Shown piece by piece: positions 23,901-35,954 of a stretch of DNA of 64,000 nt. The notes beneath the pieces were generated by a model. The model did not search any database, had not been told where the DNA came from, and saw nothing but the letters and a program-made list of their open reading frames with translations. The number at the start of each line of letters is the position of its first letter. The stretch's first letter is position 1. Source of the stretch: Wuchereria bancrofti (taxonomy: Eukaryota; Nematoda; Chromadorea; Rhabditida; Onchocercidae); the NCBI GenBank assembly GCA_005281725.1, contig SSBO01000003.1, positions 3,906,495 through 3,970,494 of the forward strand, given 5' to 3'. The translations under genes and the position numbers were made by a program.

Positions 23901-26900
23901 ATTACTGAAATCAAGAAATCATCATTTTTTGTGGCTGCATAATATTCATAAACCATTGGTATGAATAGTGGTGGTTGTGATCGTCGTAAATAGTAGATTC
24001 GTCCACCATTTGGAATAAAACCAAAAGTATTTATTAGATAGGCAAAATTTTCAATTATTCGACGAGTCGTATTTTGCATACCTAAAATGAAATAGATATC
24101 AAGCGCATGTTATATATTTAATTCTAGGTAATAAATTTTAGTCTAAGTTATAAAACTTATTTTAAACTTCATCATTGACGCAATAGACATTTAGATGAGA
24201 AGTAATATATAAGATATTAAATTAAGCATTATTTCTAATTTCATCATATAAATTTTCTTTTGTAGTGTTTAAAAAAAAAAAAACTGAAGTATTGAATGCA
24301 GAAGTTTATTATTAGAAATTAAAATCTTTTAAAAGCAACATTGTAACATATCTCACCAATAGTTTATCAGTTTGTTGATAATCAAAATTATCAGCTAACC
24401 TGATGCCAAAAGTCCTTTGATAATCCAATAACTATCCCAATAGTAATATTCACGGAAACGTCCACCTGGCACGATAAATTCATTCGGTACATAAATTAAC
24501 GAATGTCTTTGTGGCTGTTCTTTAACCTAACAATAAAAATTTTGATGAATTTGTTTGAGTGTAAATTGATTGTAATCTTAAATTAAATGTTATATCATAC
24601 ATTCTAATGAAAACCTTTGACAAAAAAGTGTAACTTAGGTTTAAAAAAAACTGAAAGTTTAAAAATTTTTGTTTCAACCATATTAATTATTAAATCAAAT
24701 AATCTCAGGCTGAAATATTTACAACTTTGTGTAATCATTCCATCTATCGATATTATCATTCTTCGAGAGAAGAGATAACCATAGAACGTTTTTATATAAT
24801 TTACAAAATAACATACTTTAAAATTTTTATTATTAAATATCTATTAAGTATTAGTTGTTAGATTTGTAGAAGTTTCAAAGTAATTCTTGAAATTTGTGTA
24901 AAAGATGAGAATTGTTAAAAGAATGTGCTGATCATCTTCAGTTTGATTTTTTTCTTTGTTTTGTGAATTTCAATTCATTATGAAAGATTGTGAAAATCAT
25001 TGGAATGAAAAACTTTTATGAAAATTTATTAAATTCCAAATTATATTTTCTAGGTTTTTTCTTTTTTAAAAAAATAACTAACTTCTTTTTTTACAGTTCT
25101 GCATAAATCTCTCCATATGTAATTAATTTGAAGTGCAAACTTTCGCACAACATTGTTTTCGATAGTAAGCAATCGTTCAGGTTCCTCTTTCCAGTCCGAC
25201 AATTCACACCTGTGAAATAATTGACATTTTGATTGGGAAGAGAAGAAAGAAAAAGAAAAAAATTCTTTCTATTTTGAATAAAAAAAACATTTTAAAAATT
25301 GTGAAATTTTTTTTAAACTTAAAAAAATACAAATTAAAGATGCAGAGGGAGGAGATAAAAAAGTTCTTTTTAATTAATTAATTATTTAACAATATTTCCT
25401 AACATTAATATGGTAAAAAAAAGGAAAGAATAAACTATTTACTCATTAAGTTCTTCTCCTTCAGCGCCAAAATTATCCTCAATGAATTGTTTCACATTTT
25501 CACGATCGTCTTCTGTGATTGCTTTTGTGAAACGTTGTTCAAAATTAGCAATCACCTCATTTGGATCTTTTTTTAATGGCTTATCAACAAATGTTTTTGA
25601 ATCCTTATATAAGCCTAGCATCATTACTACATGTAATATATCTCCTTGACAATAAATTTCTGCTGCATCAGAATGATTTCTATCACATGCAAATTGTGGT
25701 ATTTCAAATTCTGAACTTAAAATATCATTTTGATTCAAAATTTTTTCCTTCAATAATCCAGTTGAAATTGTCGTATCATTATTATCAGCATTAATTGTTG
25801 TTTCAAATATTTTAAATTGATCAGGAAATATATTTGTTGTTGTTAGTGTTATTGTATCATTCTTTGTAATATTATTAGCTCGTCGTTTAATTCGTTTTAC
25901 AATACAATATTTGTCACAGAATAATTTCTCGTTATATTCACTATTAGCGATGAATAGTTGTTGGAGCAAAATGATATATGATATTAGGAATAATATTAAA
26001 TGCATTTGATCTGAAATTAATTTCCAGAGAAAAAAATTATTTTGTCAAATTTCATATAGGAGACATGATAATATGATAATAATAATAATAATAAGATAAT
26101 ATGATAATAAATTTTGATTAATAAATGTATGCATATATATATCATGACAAAATTATGTCAATGTTTCATTACATTATTGATAAATGGATCGATTATCTAA
26201 ATGCATGATTTGACATAATAATGGGAATGTTTTCAATTCAACATTTTTTTTTAATATGAAATGATCAATGATCACAGCTATTAATATTTGATCACTATAA
26301 TATATCATAATGATAAGATTATTTCAATGCTTCATGAATTTTTCATCAAAAACTGGAAAATAAGAAAAATTGCTGAGAAAGAAAAATTGATATAATAAAT
26401 GAGAAGTGAATTAAAATTAAAAAAACAAACAAGCAAAAATTCAATTAGAATATGCAATAATGGAAGATGAAACAAATAAATAAAACAGTATGAAATGAAT
26501 TTTTTTTTCTTAAAGCTTTATTTTAAATTTTAGCATAATAGAATCGTAAAAAAAGAAAGAGAAAAAAATCTCAGCTATTTTTCAATATAGTTTGAGCTTT
26601 AATTATAAAATATATGAATTGTGCATTTATTTATAAAATTGGAATGAAATTAAAGTAAAAAGATTTGATATTTTTCAATCCATTGCAGAGTAACTTTAGA
26701 AGCGTGTGGAATAGATTTGCTTTGTTTTTTTTTAAAAAAGAGGGAAGAAATTATATTGTTAGTCGAATAATATAACAAGAAGAAAAAGTAATTAAATTTG
26801 GAGTGAAGGAAGTATTATTGACTTATTAATTATATATTAATAATTATATTGTTGAACAAAATTAAGAAATATACTAAAAATCAAATAAATAAGTGAGAAA

Positions 26901-29900
26901 AAAAACCGTAATAAAAAAGGATATAAGTAGCTCTAAATGTAATTTTGAAATTTAATTAAATTTCAAAATTACATTTATTTTGAATCTGAATAAAATACTA
27001 CTCTTAAGTAACTATATTATTATAAGAATTTTGTTGCTTTTCTTTTTTTTTATTATTTTTATGTATAGTAATTTTAAAAGTTAAATAAATATAAAGAAAA
27101 TTAACATGATGATAAGACGGATAGGGTTAATTATTCATGGCATCTTTTTCATCATATCATTTTATAAGTTGTTCATTTCCCTTTTGCTGAAAATATCATT
27201 AGATGTGATTGTCACATTTGATTGATAAAATTGTTCTCATTTGTTTTCTACAAATATTTATTATTAACATAAATAAAGTTATTCCAAGAATGTAATGAAA
27301 AGAGAAAAAAAGAAGGAAGTAATTATTTGCTTTAAATGAGCATCTTTTTTAATAATATTAATTAAAAGTGAATATATATATATATTATAAGATTATTTAT
27401 AGATACTATTAGGAAATAATTACTGAAGCAAGTTTCTTTTCTTTCTTTTTGAATGAGAGAAAGAGAGAGAAAAGAAAAAAAAGAAGGAAAGAATAAGTAA
27501 CTCTTTTTTTATTTTATGATTTCTGATAATTTAATAATAAGTATTATTATCTATTGTTTAGTGAATTTATTGCAATAAGTCATGGGAAAAAAAGGTAAAA
27601 AAAAGCGAAAAAAAAAACAAAACAAGAAGACAAAGCTTAAGTTTGAGTGAAATTCAACAATTTGATGCTTTTAACATTGACATATATCATCTTTCATCAC
27701 TTATTACACATTTTGCAGTATTATTATGTCATCAAGCAGTAAATCAATAATGTTAATTGAACTTAATAATATCATGAAATTATTTCATTTCTAAGGTAAT
27801 GACGAAATAGGCAATACAAATTGCTGACAATAAATTACACCTATCTTTACTACTAATTAATCGTTTAAAAAAAGGAACGAAAAAAAACTAACAAAATAAC
27901 TGGTATAATCNTTTGATTGATAAAATTGTTCTCATTTGTTTTCTACAAATATTTATTATTAACATAAATAAAGTTATTCCAAGAATGTAATGAAAAGAGA
28001 AAAAAAGAAGGAAGTAATTATTTGCTTTAAATGAGCATCTTTTTTAATAATATTAATTAAAAGTGAATATATATATATATTATAAGATTATTTATAGATA
28101 CTATTAGGAAATAATTACTGAAGCAAGTTTCTTTTCTTTCTTTTTGAATGAGAGAAAGAGAGAGAAAAGAAAAAAAAGAAGGAAAGAATAAGTAACTCTT
28201 TTTTTATTTTATGATTTCTGATAATTTAATAATAAGTATTATTATCTATTGTTTAGTGAATTTATTGCAATAAGTCATGGGAAAAAAAGGTAAAAAAAAG
28301 CGAAAAAAAAAACAAAACAAGAAGACAAAGCTTAAGTTTGAGTGAAATTCAACAATTTGATGCTTTTAACATTGACATATATCATCTTTCATCACTTATT
28401 ACACATTTTGCAGTATTATTATGTCATCAAGCAGTAAATCAATAATGTTAATTGAACTTAATAATATCATGAAATTATTTCATTTCTAAGGTAATGACGA
28501 AATAGGCAATACAAATTGCTGACAATAAATTACACCTATCTTTACTACTAATTAATCGTTTAAAAAAAGGAACGAAAAAAAACTAACAAAATAACTGGTA
28601 TAATCAATTAGTTAAAGCAAAACCATTGACTATACCAGTTATTAAAGTATTCGCTAAAGTACATCTAAAAAAAAATAAAATTCTTACCTCATAAATATAT
28701 AAATTATATTTAATTATAAATTAATTATAGGTATTAATGCAAATTTTAAGAATTAAAGATTGCTTTAAAAAAATTCAAAATTATTTGCTAGCAATTTTAT
28801 AATTTTTTTTTTTTTGCAAGTAAAATGATTCTATGTCGAATGAATGAAATTATGCTATATTAAATGGATTAAAAATGGATTTTATGATTTTCTCCTAAAA
28901 TTTATCAAAAATTAGTAATCATTAAACACTTTTTTTTGATCATCGAAATAATAATTTAATTATGACCCTTTCACGGTAATTAATGCATAGGAATAGACAT
29001 ATCATCTTCAACTATCAAATATTTTATACTATTTATTAGCTTGACTTGATCTATTGTCTCAGGAAGCATCAATTTAATTCTAATCATATCATATTTTTAT
29101 CACTTCAAATAATTAGTCAAATTTATTATTTGCTGACGAATAACTAATTATTCTTTAAGTAATTTCGAAATCTTTTTTGATAAGTTCTATATGCATATTA
29201 TTTGCATAATAATATTTGTTGTAATAGCAGTGAAATAATTTGTTTTAGGGACGAAGAAAATGATGAATTTAGTTAATGTTAGAATATCATTTACAGATAA
29301 TTTTTATTAATCAATCTGTGATACATTATCATTTGTTCTATCATTGGATAATTTCAACGTTATCTTTTTCATCCTTTTTGTTTTTTACATTTTTTTTTAT
29401 CGTAGTCATTTTTTTTTAAATAAATTATATGATATTCGCAGATATCGTAAAGAAAAAACTATGAAATGATAAAAAAAATGATAGCCTATTATCTATTAAC
29501 TGCAAAATGTAAAAAGTATTATAGTGGAACAATTTACTGAACGTTCTTTTTGCGCTGTATGCAAAAGATAAAAGAATCTATTTTCAAATCATATTTTAAN
29601 ATAAAATTGTTCTCATTTGTTTTCTACAAATATTTATTATTAACATAAATAAAGTTATTCCAAGAATGTAATGAAAAGAGAAAAAAAGAAGGAAGTAATT
29701 ATTTGCTTTAAATGAGCATCTTTTTTAATAATATTAATTAAAAGTGAATATATATATATATTATAAGATTATTTATAGATACTATTAGGAAATAATTACT
29801 GAAGCAAGTTTCTTTTCTTTCTTTTTGAATGAGAGAAAGAGAGAGAAAAGAAAAAAAAGAAGGAAAGAATAAGTAACTCTTTTTTTATTTTATGATTTCT

Positions 29901-32900
29901 GATAATTTAATAATAAGTATTATTATCTATTGTTTAGTGAATTTATTGCAATAAGTCATGGGAAAAAAAGGTAAAAAAAAGCGAAAAAAAAAACAAAACA
30001 AGAAGACAAAGCTTAAGTTTGAGTGAAATTCAACAATTTGATGCTTTTAACATTGACATATATCATCTTTCATCACTTATTACACATTTTGCAGTATTAT
30101 TATGTCATCAAGCAGTAAATCAATAATGTTAATTGAACTTAATAATATCATGAAATTATTTCATTTCTAAGGTAATGACGAAATAGGCAATACAAATTGC
30201 TGACAATAAATTACACCTATCTTTACTACTAATTAATCGTTTAAAAAAAGGAACGAAAAAAAACTAACAAAATAACTGGTATAATCAATTAGTTAAAGCA
30301 AAACCATTGACTATACCAGTTATTAAAGTATTCGCTAAAGTACATCTAAAAAAAAATAAAATTCTTACCTCATAAATATATAAATTATATTTAATTATAA
30401 ATTAATTATAGGTATTAATGCAAATTTTAAGAATTAAAGATTGCTTTAAAAAAATTCAAAATTATTTGCTAGCAATTTTATAATTTTTTTTTTTTTGCAA
30501 GTAAAATGATTCTATGTCGAATGAATGAAATTATGCTATATTAAATGGATTAAAAATGGATTTTATGATTTTCTCCTAAAATTTATCAAAAATTAGTAAT
30601 CATTAAACACTTTTTTTTGATCATCGAAATAATAATTTAATTATGACCCTTTCACGGTAATTAATGCATAGGAATAGACATATCATCTTCAACTATCAAA
30701 TATTTTATACTATTTATTAGCTTGACTTGATCTATTGTCTCAGGAAGCATCAATTTAATTCTAATCATATCATATTTTTATCACTTCAAATAATTAGTCA
30801 AATTTATTATTTGCTGACGAATAACTAATTATTCTTTAAGTAATTTCGAAATCTTTTTTGATAAGTTCTATATGCATATTATTTGCATAATAATATTTGT
30901 TGTAATAGCAGTGAAATAATTTGTTTTAGGGACGAAGAAAATGATGAATTTAGTTAATGTTAGAATATCATTTACAGATAATTTTTATTAATCAATCTGT
31001 GATACATTATCATTTGTTCTATCATTGGATAATTTCAACGTTATCTTTTTCATCCTTTTTGTTTTTTACATTTTTTTTTATCGTAGTCATTTTTTTTTAA
31101 ATAAATTATATGATATTCGCAGATATCGTAAAGAAAAAACTATGAAATGATAAAAAAAATGATAGCCTATTATCTATTAACTGCAAAATGTAAAAAGTAT
31201 TATAGTGGAACAATTTACTGAACGTTCTTTTTGCGCTGTATGCAAAAGATAAAAGAATCTATTTTCAAATCATATTTTAAAATTCGATGCAATAAATTTT
31301 AATTTTTCCAGTAAAATCAAAAATTTTGATCTTTTGCCAGCACTTGTAATGCTATTTCGTTGAATTTAAGACAACTATATAAGTGTCTAATTTTGAAAAA
31401 TTTTTGTGGCCAAAATTATATTTTAAAATCAATTTCTTTGGAGATAATTTTATGCGATTATTGTAAGATTAAGCAAAGACATATAAAAGTTGAAAGTATT
31501 AACATATTATTATATAAAAACATTATTAATCAGATATATATGCGTGTATGATTGATAACTGATAATCGTTTTATTTATCACATTGTAAGATAAGAAAGAT
31601 AAGCAAAGGCTTTTTAGTATATTATCAGCTGAAAGAATTTCTTAGTTTATTTCTCATTTCTATACGAAATTTGATTGAAATTAGAGCAAATATTTGATAA
31701 TTGAATAAAAAATGGCTAAATCAAGCAGTTCTCATTTCTTATTATAATCAAGATAAAATCCCTAATTAGATGATTGTGTTTACTGTATGATAGCACAGTT
31801 ATTCGGAATATAATCTGAAACTTGTGTGGAATTTTCAAGAAGAAAAAATGATTTTTAGGACCGGATAAGATTCTATAATAATAAAATGAACCGGATAAGT
31901 TACTAAATTAAGAAAGCTAAAATATGTTATTATTATAAATTCATAAATCAAATTCATTTTATTTATACTATTTATGCTTTATTTTGTTTATATTAAGTTC
32001 ATTTTAGTCATATTTTATTATTTATAAATTCATAAATTAAACTCATTTTATTTATATTGGACATTAAACATCTGTTCAGCTAAGATTTTGTATTATTAAG
32101 TTATTAAAATTAGGAAGGCAGAAATCTGTCAAATATCATAAATTTAGTTTCAATTCATTATTATTGATTAATCATTAATTTGGGCAAACTTTCTAAAAAT
32201 TCTATTACCAGAATATAAATAATCGAAAATTGCTGATTTGTTTTTCTTTTCATTAATTATTCATTTGTATTATTTTTGATGAATTTTTTTTTGTGCTCAC
32301 TTTTTTTTTTGATTTTGATTTTCTTTTAGAAAATGTCAAGGAAATAAAAGGTAATTTATCAAATGCCATAAATTTAATTCAGTTTATTTGTATTGATTAG
32401 TATATATTATTTTTTTTTTTCTTTTTTCTTTTTTTTTAAAAAAAAAAGAAAATATTTGAGGTATAACGGAGCATTTTGGAATTGATATAGCTGATTGTGA
32501 TATGATTGTGGGCTCATTAGAGCATGCACTCTCGAGTACTGGTGGCTTTTGCGCTGGGCGAACATTTGTCGTCTATCATCAACGTTTATGCGGTAGGTTA
32601 ATTATTTCAAGTTTAACATTTAAATTCAAATTTATGAAATTTTCCTATACATTTTTTTCTCAGAATTCATTACTAAAAAAAAATTATTTTATTTTGTTTT
32701 ATTTTTTTTATTCTTTACCTTTAATGATGGTAATTATTGAAAATAGCAAATTCATTACTTTATTTTTTGCATTTCATTATTATATTTTACTATGATTTTT
32801 TTTAATTTGATATAATCACATATATTAATTCACTATATCATATTCATTCGTTTGTTTTATCATTAAATTTATTTATTTATTCAAATCTAATTACTTATAT

Positions 32901-35420
32901 GATTAGTCAAAACAGATTTATCATAATTCTAATTCTTCCTTTTTTCTGTACTTTTGCTTTTTTAATTTTCTTTTTTGCTATTCAAATTTAGATTTTCTTA
33001 ATCTTTTATTATTCTAATATTAGATTACTGAATGCAATTATGCAATTGCAATTTCCCTAATATATGTACAAAAAAAGAAAAAAAAATGGGATTGATTTTA
33101 TAGTTAAAGTTAAAGCTTCTAGAATAGAACTAATATTTAATATTTGATCTTTAGCATGCAACGTTCTCCATATGCTTTTATCATTTTTTCTTTTTATTTT
33201 ACCTCTCTAATTTTAAATAAAATTTATTGGCTTATTTCAAAAGTTGCGTTCCTTTAATATTTTGTACAGTACAACAACTAATTTTATAACCTTTTTTCTG
33301 AAAACTTATCAAATAGAAATATAAAATCTTTTTGCAGTTTATCAAATTACAATGAATTATATTGTCAGAGTTATCAGTTGTTAAATACAGATTTTCATTT
33401 ATGTATTTATTTATTTATTTTTGTTTTTCAGGTTTGGGTTATTGTTTTTCAGCATCATTACCACCGCTACTAGCAGTTGCTGCAAGTGTGTTCCGTTTAT
33501 ATCATTTTTCTTTTTTTCTTAATATTACAATAAATTAGACCAATTTCTTTTTTTTTTGTTTGGTGGAATAAATTTAAAAAAAAAATAAGATTTTGTTGTC
33601 ATATAAAGTTAGAAATCCTCTTTATATAATATAATTTGTTTTTAATCTAAAATAAAACTAAAATATGAAAATAAAAAAAATAGGAAAAGAAAAGCAGATA
33701 CTAGTTTTATAATTTATAACTATTCGTTCATTAACAAATTGTCATATAATTTCTCTTTCATTTACTATATGTGTGTCTCCTTTTGCTGTGTTTTTTTTTT
33801 TGCATTTTTTTTGCAAAAGTGTAAAAATACTTAACTGGTTGCCAATATTTTATTCTCATCAATTTTAATTTTCATATTTAGTTCTAGTACTTTTCTACCA
33901 TGACATTTTAATCAAAAATGATAAAACTTCAAGTGAAACAATTGAAAATATTTTTTGCAGCTTAATTTAATTTAATTATTAGCTTCTCAACTGTTCCAAA
34001 TTAAACATTCAAAAAATTGAAACTCAGCTATATCTGACGCATACACTTATTTGCTTTCGAAATAGGTAACAAAAACTGGGAACTCTGAGATAAATTTTTA
34101 TGATTTGATATTTTGCTATAATCTGAAAAAAAAAGAAAAACAGTAGAAATTTGTTTAATTTTAGAAAGTTAATATAAAAAGAAATAATAAGAATTTTGGA
34201 ACGATGTTTGCCAATTATAAATTAGTTTAAAATATAATGCTATTTAAAAAATTATAACAATAATTAATAAAAAACTGAAATTGCTCCGCAGAGCAAATAA
34301 TCTTTTAATGAGGACAAAATAAAACCACAAAATTTCAATTAAATTCAAAAAATCAAAAAATGAATTCAAAATTAAAACATACACAGTGATTCAAAAAAAA
34401 AATCTGTAAAATGCAAAAATTTCATTTCAAATCTTTTTTTTTTCAGGTAAAGGTCTTGATATTATCAGTAATGATCCGGAACGTTTAGTACGTCTACGTC
34501 AAAACTCTAAAATAGTTAGCAATGGATTGAAAGAAGCTTTCGAAGGCACAAACTTTATAATAAATGGTGATGTATTAAGTCCTTTACAGCATATCTATTA
34601 TGAAGGATGTAATGCTGATCAAAAATTGAATGCATTAGTCACAAAGGTAAGTTATTTCTACAAAAAAAAAAATAAAAATAAAAGAAGTATTTCACTACCT
34701 ATAATGAATGATATAAATTAGCTATTTTTAATAATTCATGGCTAAAATGAATTAAAATTTAATGATGTAATAAATGAGAAAAAATAAAGTAGATTTTTTT
34801 TTTGCAGCTCTTTTAAAAAAGAAATCCTCTTTTTGTTTTTTTCCTTTCTTTTATTTATTTTGTTATCAATTATTGATGAAATTAAAATTTTGTAATTTTC
34901 AGATGCGTAAACGAGGTTATTTGTTAGCTCGAGCTTTTTATCATGCAGAAGAATCATTTACACCTAAATCAAGGTAAACAATTATTATTTTAAAAGCGGT
35001 ATTTTTTCTTTACCCTCAACAATTATAATTAAAATAAGTTGTGGTAAAATTGACATAAATTTTATAGCAAATTTTTGAAATGTCTGTTGTACATTTTATA
35101 AATTTTCATTCTCAATCATTATATCATAATTAGCTTAGCGATATTCGGCGTAATTAATATATCTCTCATTGATAGTATAATTTCTTCCATATTATAATAC
35201 TAACATTATACTAACCTTTTAACATATCCAACATTTAACTTACTTATTTCAATTCTTTTGTTATTTTTGATATCATAAGAACGACTCCTATCAATTTGAT
35301 AATTATTATTTTCATGGAATTATTTGACTTTTCAGTATACGATTGGCAATACAATCGGAAATGTCATATGATGAATTAATGACATTTATTAAAACAATGA
35401 AAGAGGAAGTTTTTAGTTAA
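17942..35420 (+). CDS. sptl-1: Serine palmitoyltransferase subunit 1 (long-chain base subunit, SPTLC1 type)
   Basis: Twelve exons give 482 residues with unbroken phase: 17942-18046, 18448-18552, 18644-18738, 18886-18979, 19070-19283, 19675-19796, 19928-20099, 32461-32592, 33432-33485, 34447-34646, 34903-34973, 35336-35420. SPT condenses serine with palmitoyl-CoA at the ER, the first step of sphingolipid synthesis. A hydrophobic segment lies near residues 42-57. Diagnostic stretches are [26 protein letters not shown] (C148 matches human C133), [21 protein letters not shown] and [12 protein letters not shown]. At the position of the PLP lysine of the partner subunit there is His (H324), as expected for a non-catalytic subunit. 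The first exon is the weakest part. Intron 7 is 12.4 kb and contains the trehalase gene in antisense. Confidence 0.9.
20491..20533. repeat. Long stem-loop in the large SPT1 intron
   Basis: TTTCAC plus GCTAAGATAT (20491-20508) pairs with ATATCTTAGC plus GTGAAA (20516-20533), with one two-base internal mismatch and a seven-base loop. It lies between the SPT1 exon-7 donor and the trehalase 3' end. No known RNA family is recognised. Confidence 0.55.
20917..26005 (-). CDS. Trehalase (alpha,alpha-trehalase, GH37), membrane-anchored or secreted
   Basis: Ten exons with consistent phase give 683 residues: 26005-25443, 25209-25083, 24526-24400, 24081-23885, 23631-23534, 23019-22784, 22554-22290, 22068-21970, 21472-21328, 21111-20917. 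It hydrolyses trehalose to two glucose. The signal peptide is at residues 1-20. A divergent Asn/Thr-rich region of about 85 residues precedes the catalytic domain, which starts near [13 protein letters not shown]. Both family signatures are present: [14 protein letters not shown] (from 250) and [11 protein letters not shown] (from 545). The likely catalytic acid is D406 in [10 protein letters not shown] and the base E615 or E617 in GGEYEIQ. The C-terminus ends with a hydrophobic stretch ([17 protein letters not shown]) that could be a GPI-attachment signal or a membrane anchor. The whole gene lies inside SPT1 intron 7 on the other strand. Confidence 0.93.
21863..21889. repeat. Near-perfect palindrome, 27 bp
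   Basis: TGAAAATATGAAA and its exact reverse complement TTTCATATTTTCA are separated by one base. It lies in trehalase intron 8. No function can be assigned. Confidence 0.6.
26935..26976. repeat. Perfect 42-bp palindrome
   Basis: The 21 bases AAATGTAATTTTGAAATTT-AA and their exact reverse complement meet without a spacer at 26955/26956. The expected chance frequency for a 21-bp perfect arm is very low even in AT-rich DNA. It lies about 930 bases upstream of the trehalase start and inside the SPT1 intron. Confidence 0.8.
27217..31280. repeat. Overlapping duplicate copies joined by single N's (probable false assembly duplication)
   Basis: 27217-27910 repeats as 27912-28605 (694 bases). 27920-29599 repeats as 29601-31280 (1,680 bases). 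I saw no differences between copies on reading, including in homopolymer runs. Each junction is exactly one N (27911, 29600). This is what results when overlapping contig ends are abutted without merging. If so, the true intron is about 2,376 bases shorter. Confidence 0.85.
28590..28643. repeat. Inverted repeat with 13-bp perfect arms at the contig break point
   Basis: AATAACTGGTATA (28590-28602) pairs exactly with TATACCAGTTATT (28631-28643) across a 28-base loop. The same structure recurs at the matching place in the third copy (near 30276-30329). The first copy ends at 27910, three bases past the equivalent left arm, so the hairpin coincides with the contig end. Confidence 0.7.
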
Positions 35421-35954
35421 ATGTTGATTGACACAGTATGAATTTATTTTCTTGTTTTCAAATTTGTGATAAATTCTATATTTTTATATGTGAAAAGCAT
35501 TACATACATTTTAAAAATACACAACTGAAAATAAAAAAAAATCAATCACTAACTTTTCCATTTTGAATATTGCAAACGAATGATGTCACCAAAAAGGAAA
35601 AAAAAGAAAAACTGTCATTCATTCAACATCGTCAACTATTACATTTAACAATAAATTTATTCGCATGAACTTTAAAAATTCCTTAATAAAATTCTATGTG
35701 AATTGAAAATACGAAAGACAATGAAATATTACAAATATAAAGTGAAATTATTAAAATTTCGAATCAATTCTGTTCCAAAATACAAACGGATAATATCAGC
35801 AAAAAATTTTTTTGCTAAAATTTTTCTTGATTTTGTAAAAGTTTAGAATTATTTTATGAATTATTTTATATATTTTTTTTAAAAAATCCTACACAATTAT
35901 TTATGATGATAAAAATTTGAATGATAAAAACTGATGTAAATGATAATATACAAT

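Larger units (their letters stand above)
26006..32460. other. Remainder of SPT1 intron 7, gene-free
   Basis: It is extremely AT-rich. It contains a 42-bp palindrome, AT dinucleotide runs, and three overlapping copies of the same sequence separated by single N's (listed separately). I found no exon of another gene. The short open frame at 31360-31551 is not convincing. The trehalase promoter must lie just above 26005. Confidence 0.6.

Noticed and set aside
25561..25794. Plus-strand frame opposite trehalase exon 1
   Set aside because: It is the complement of a supported signal-peptide and trehalase exon, with no family match.
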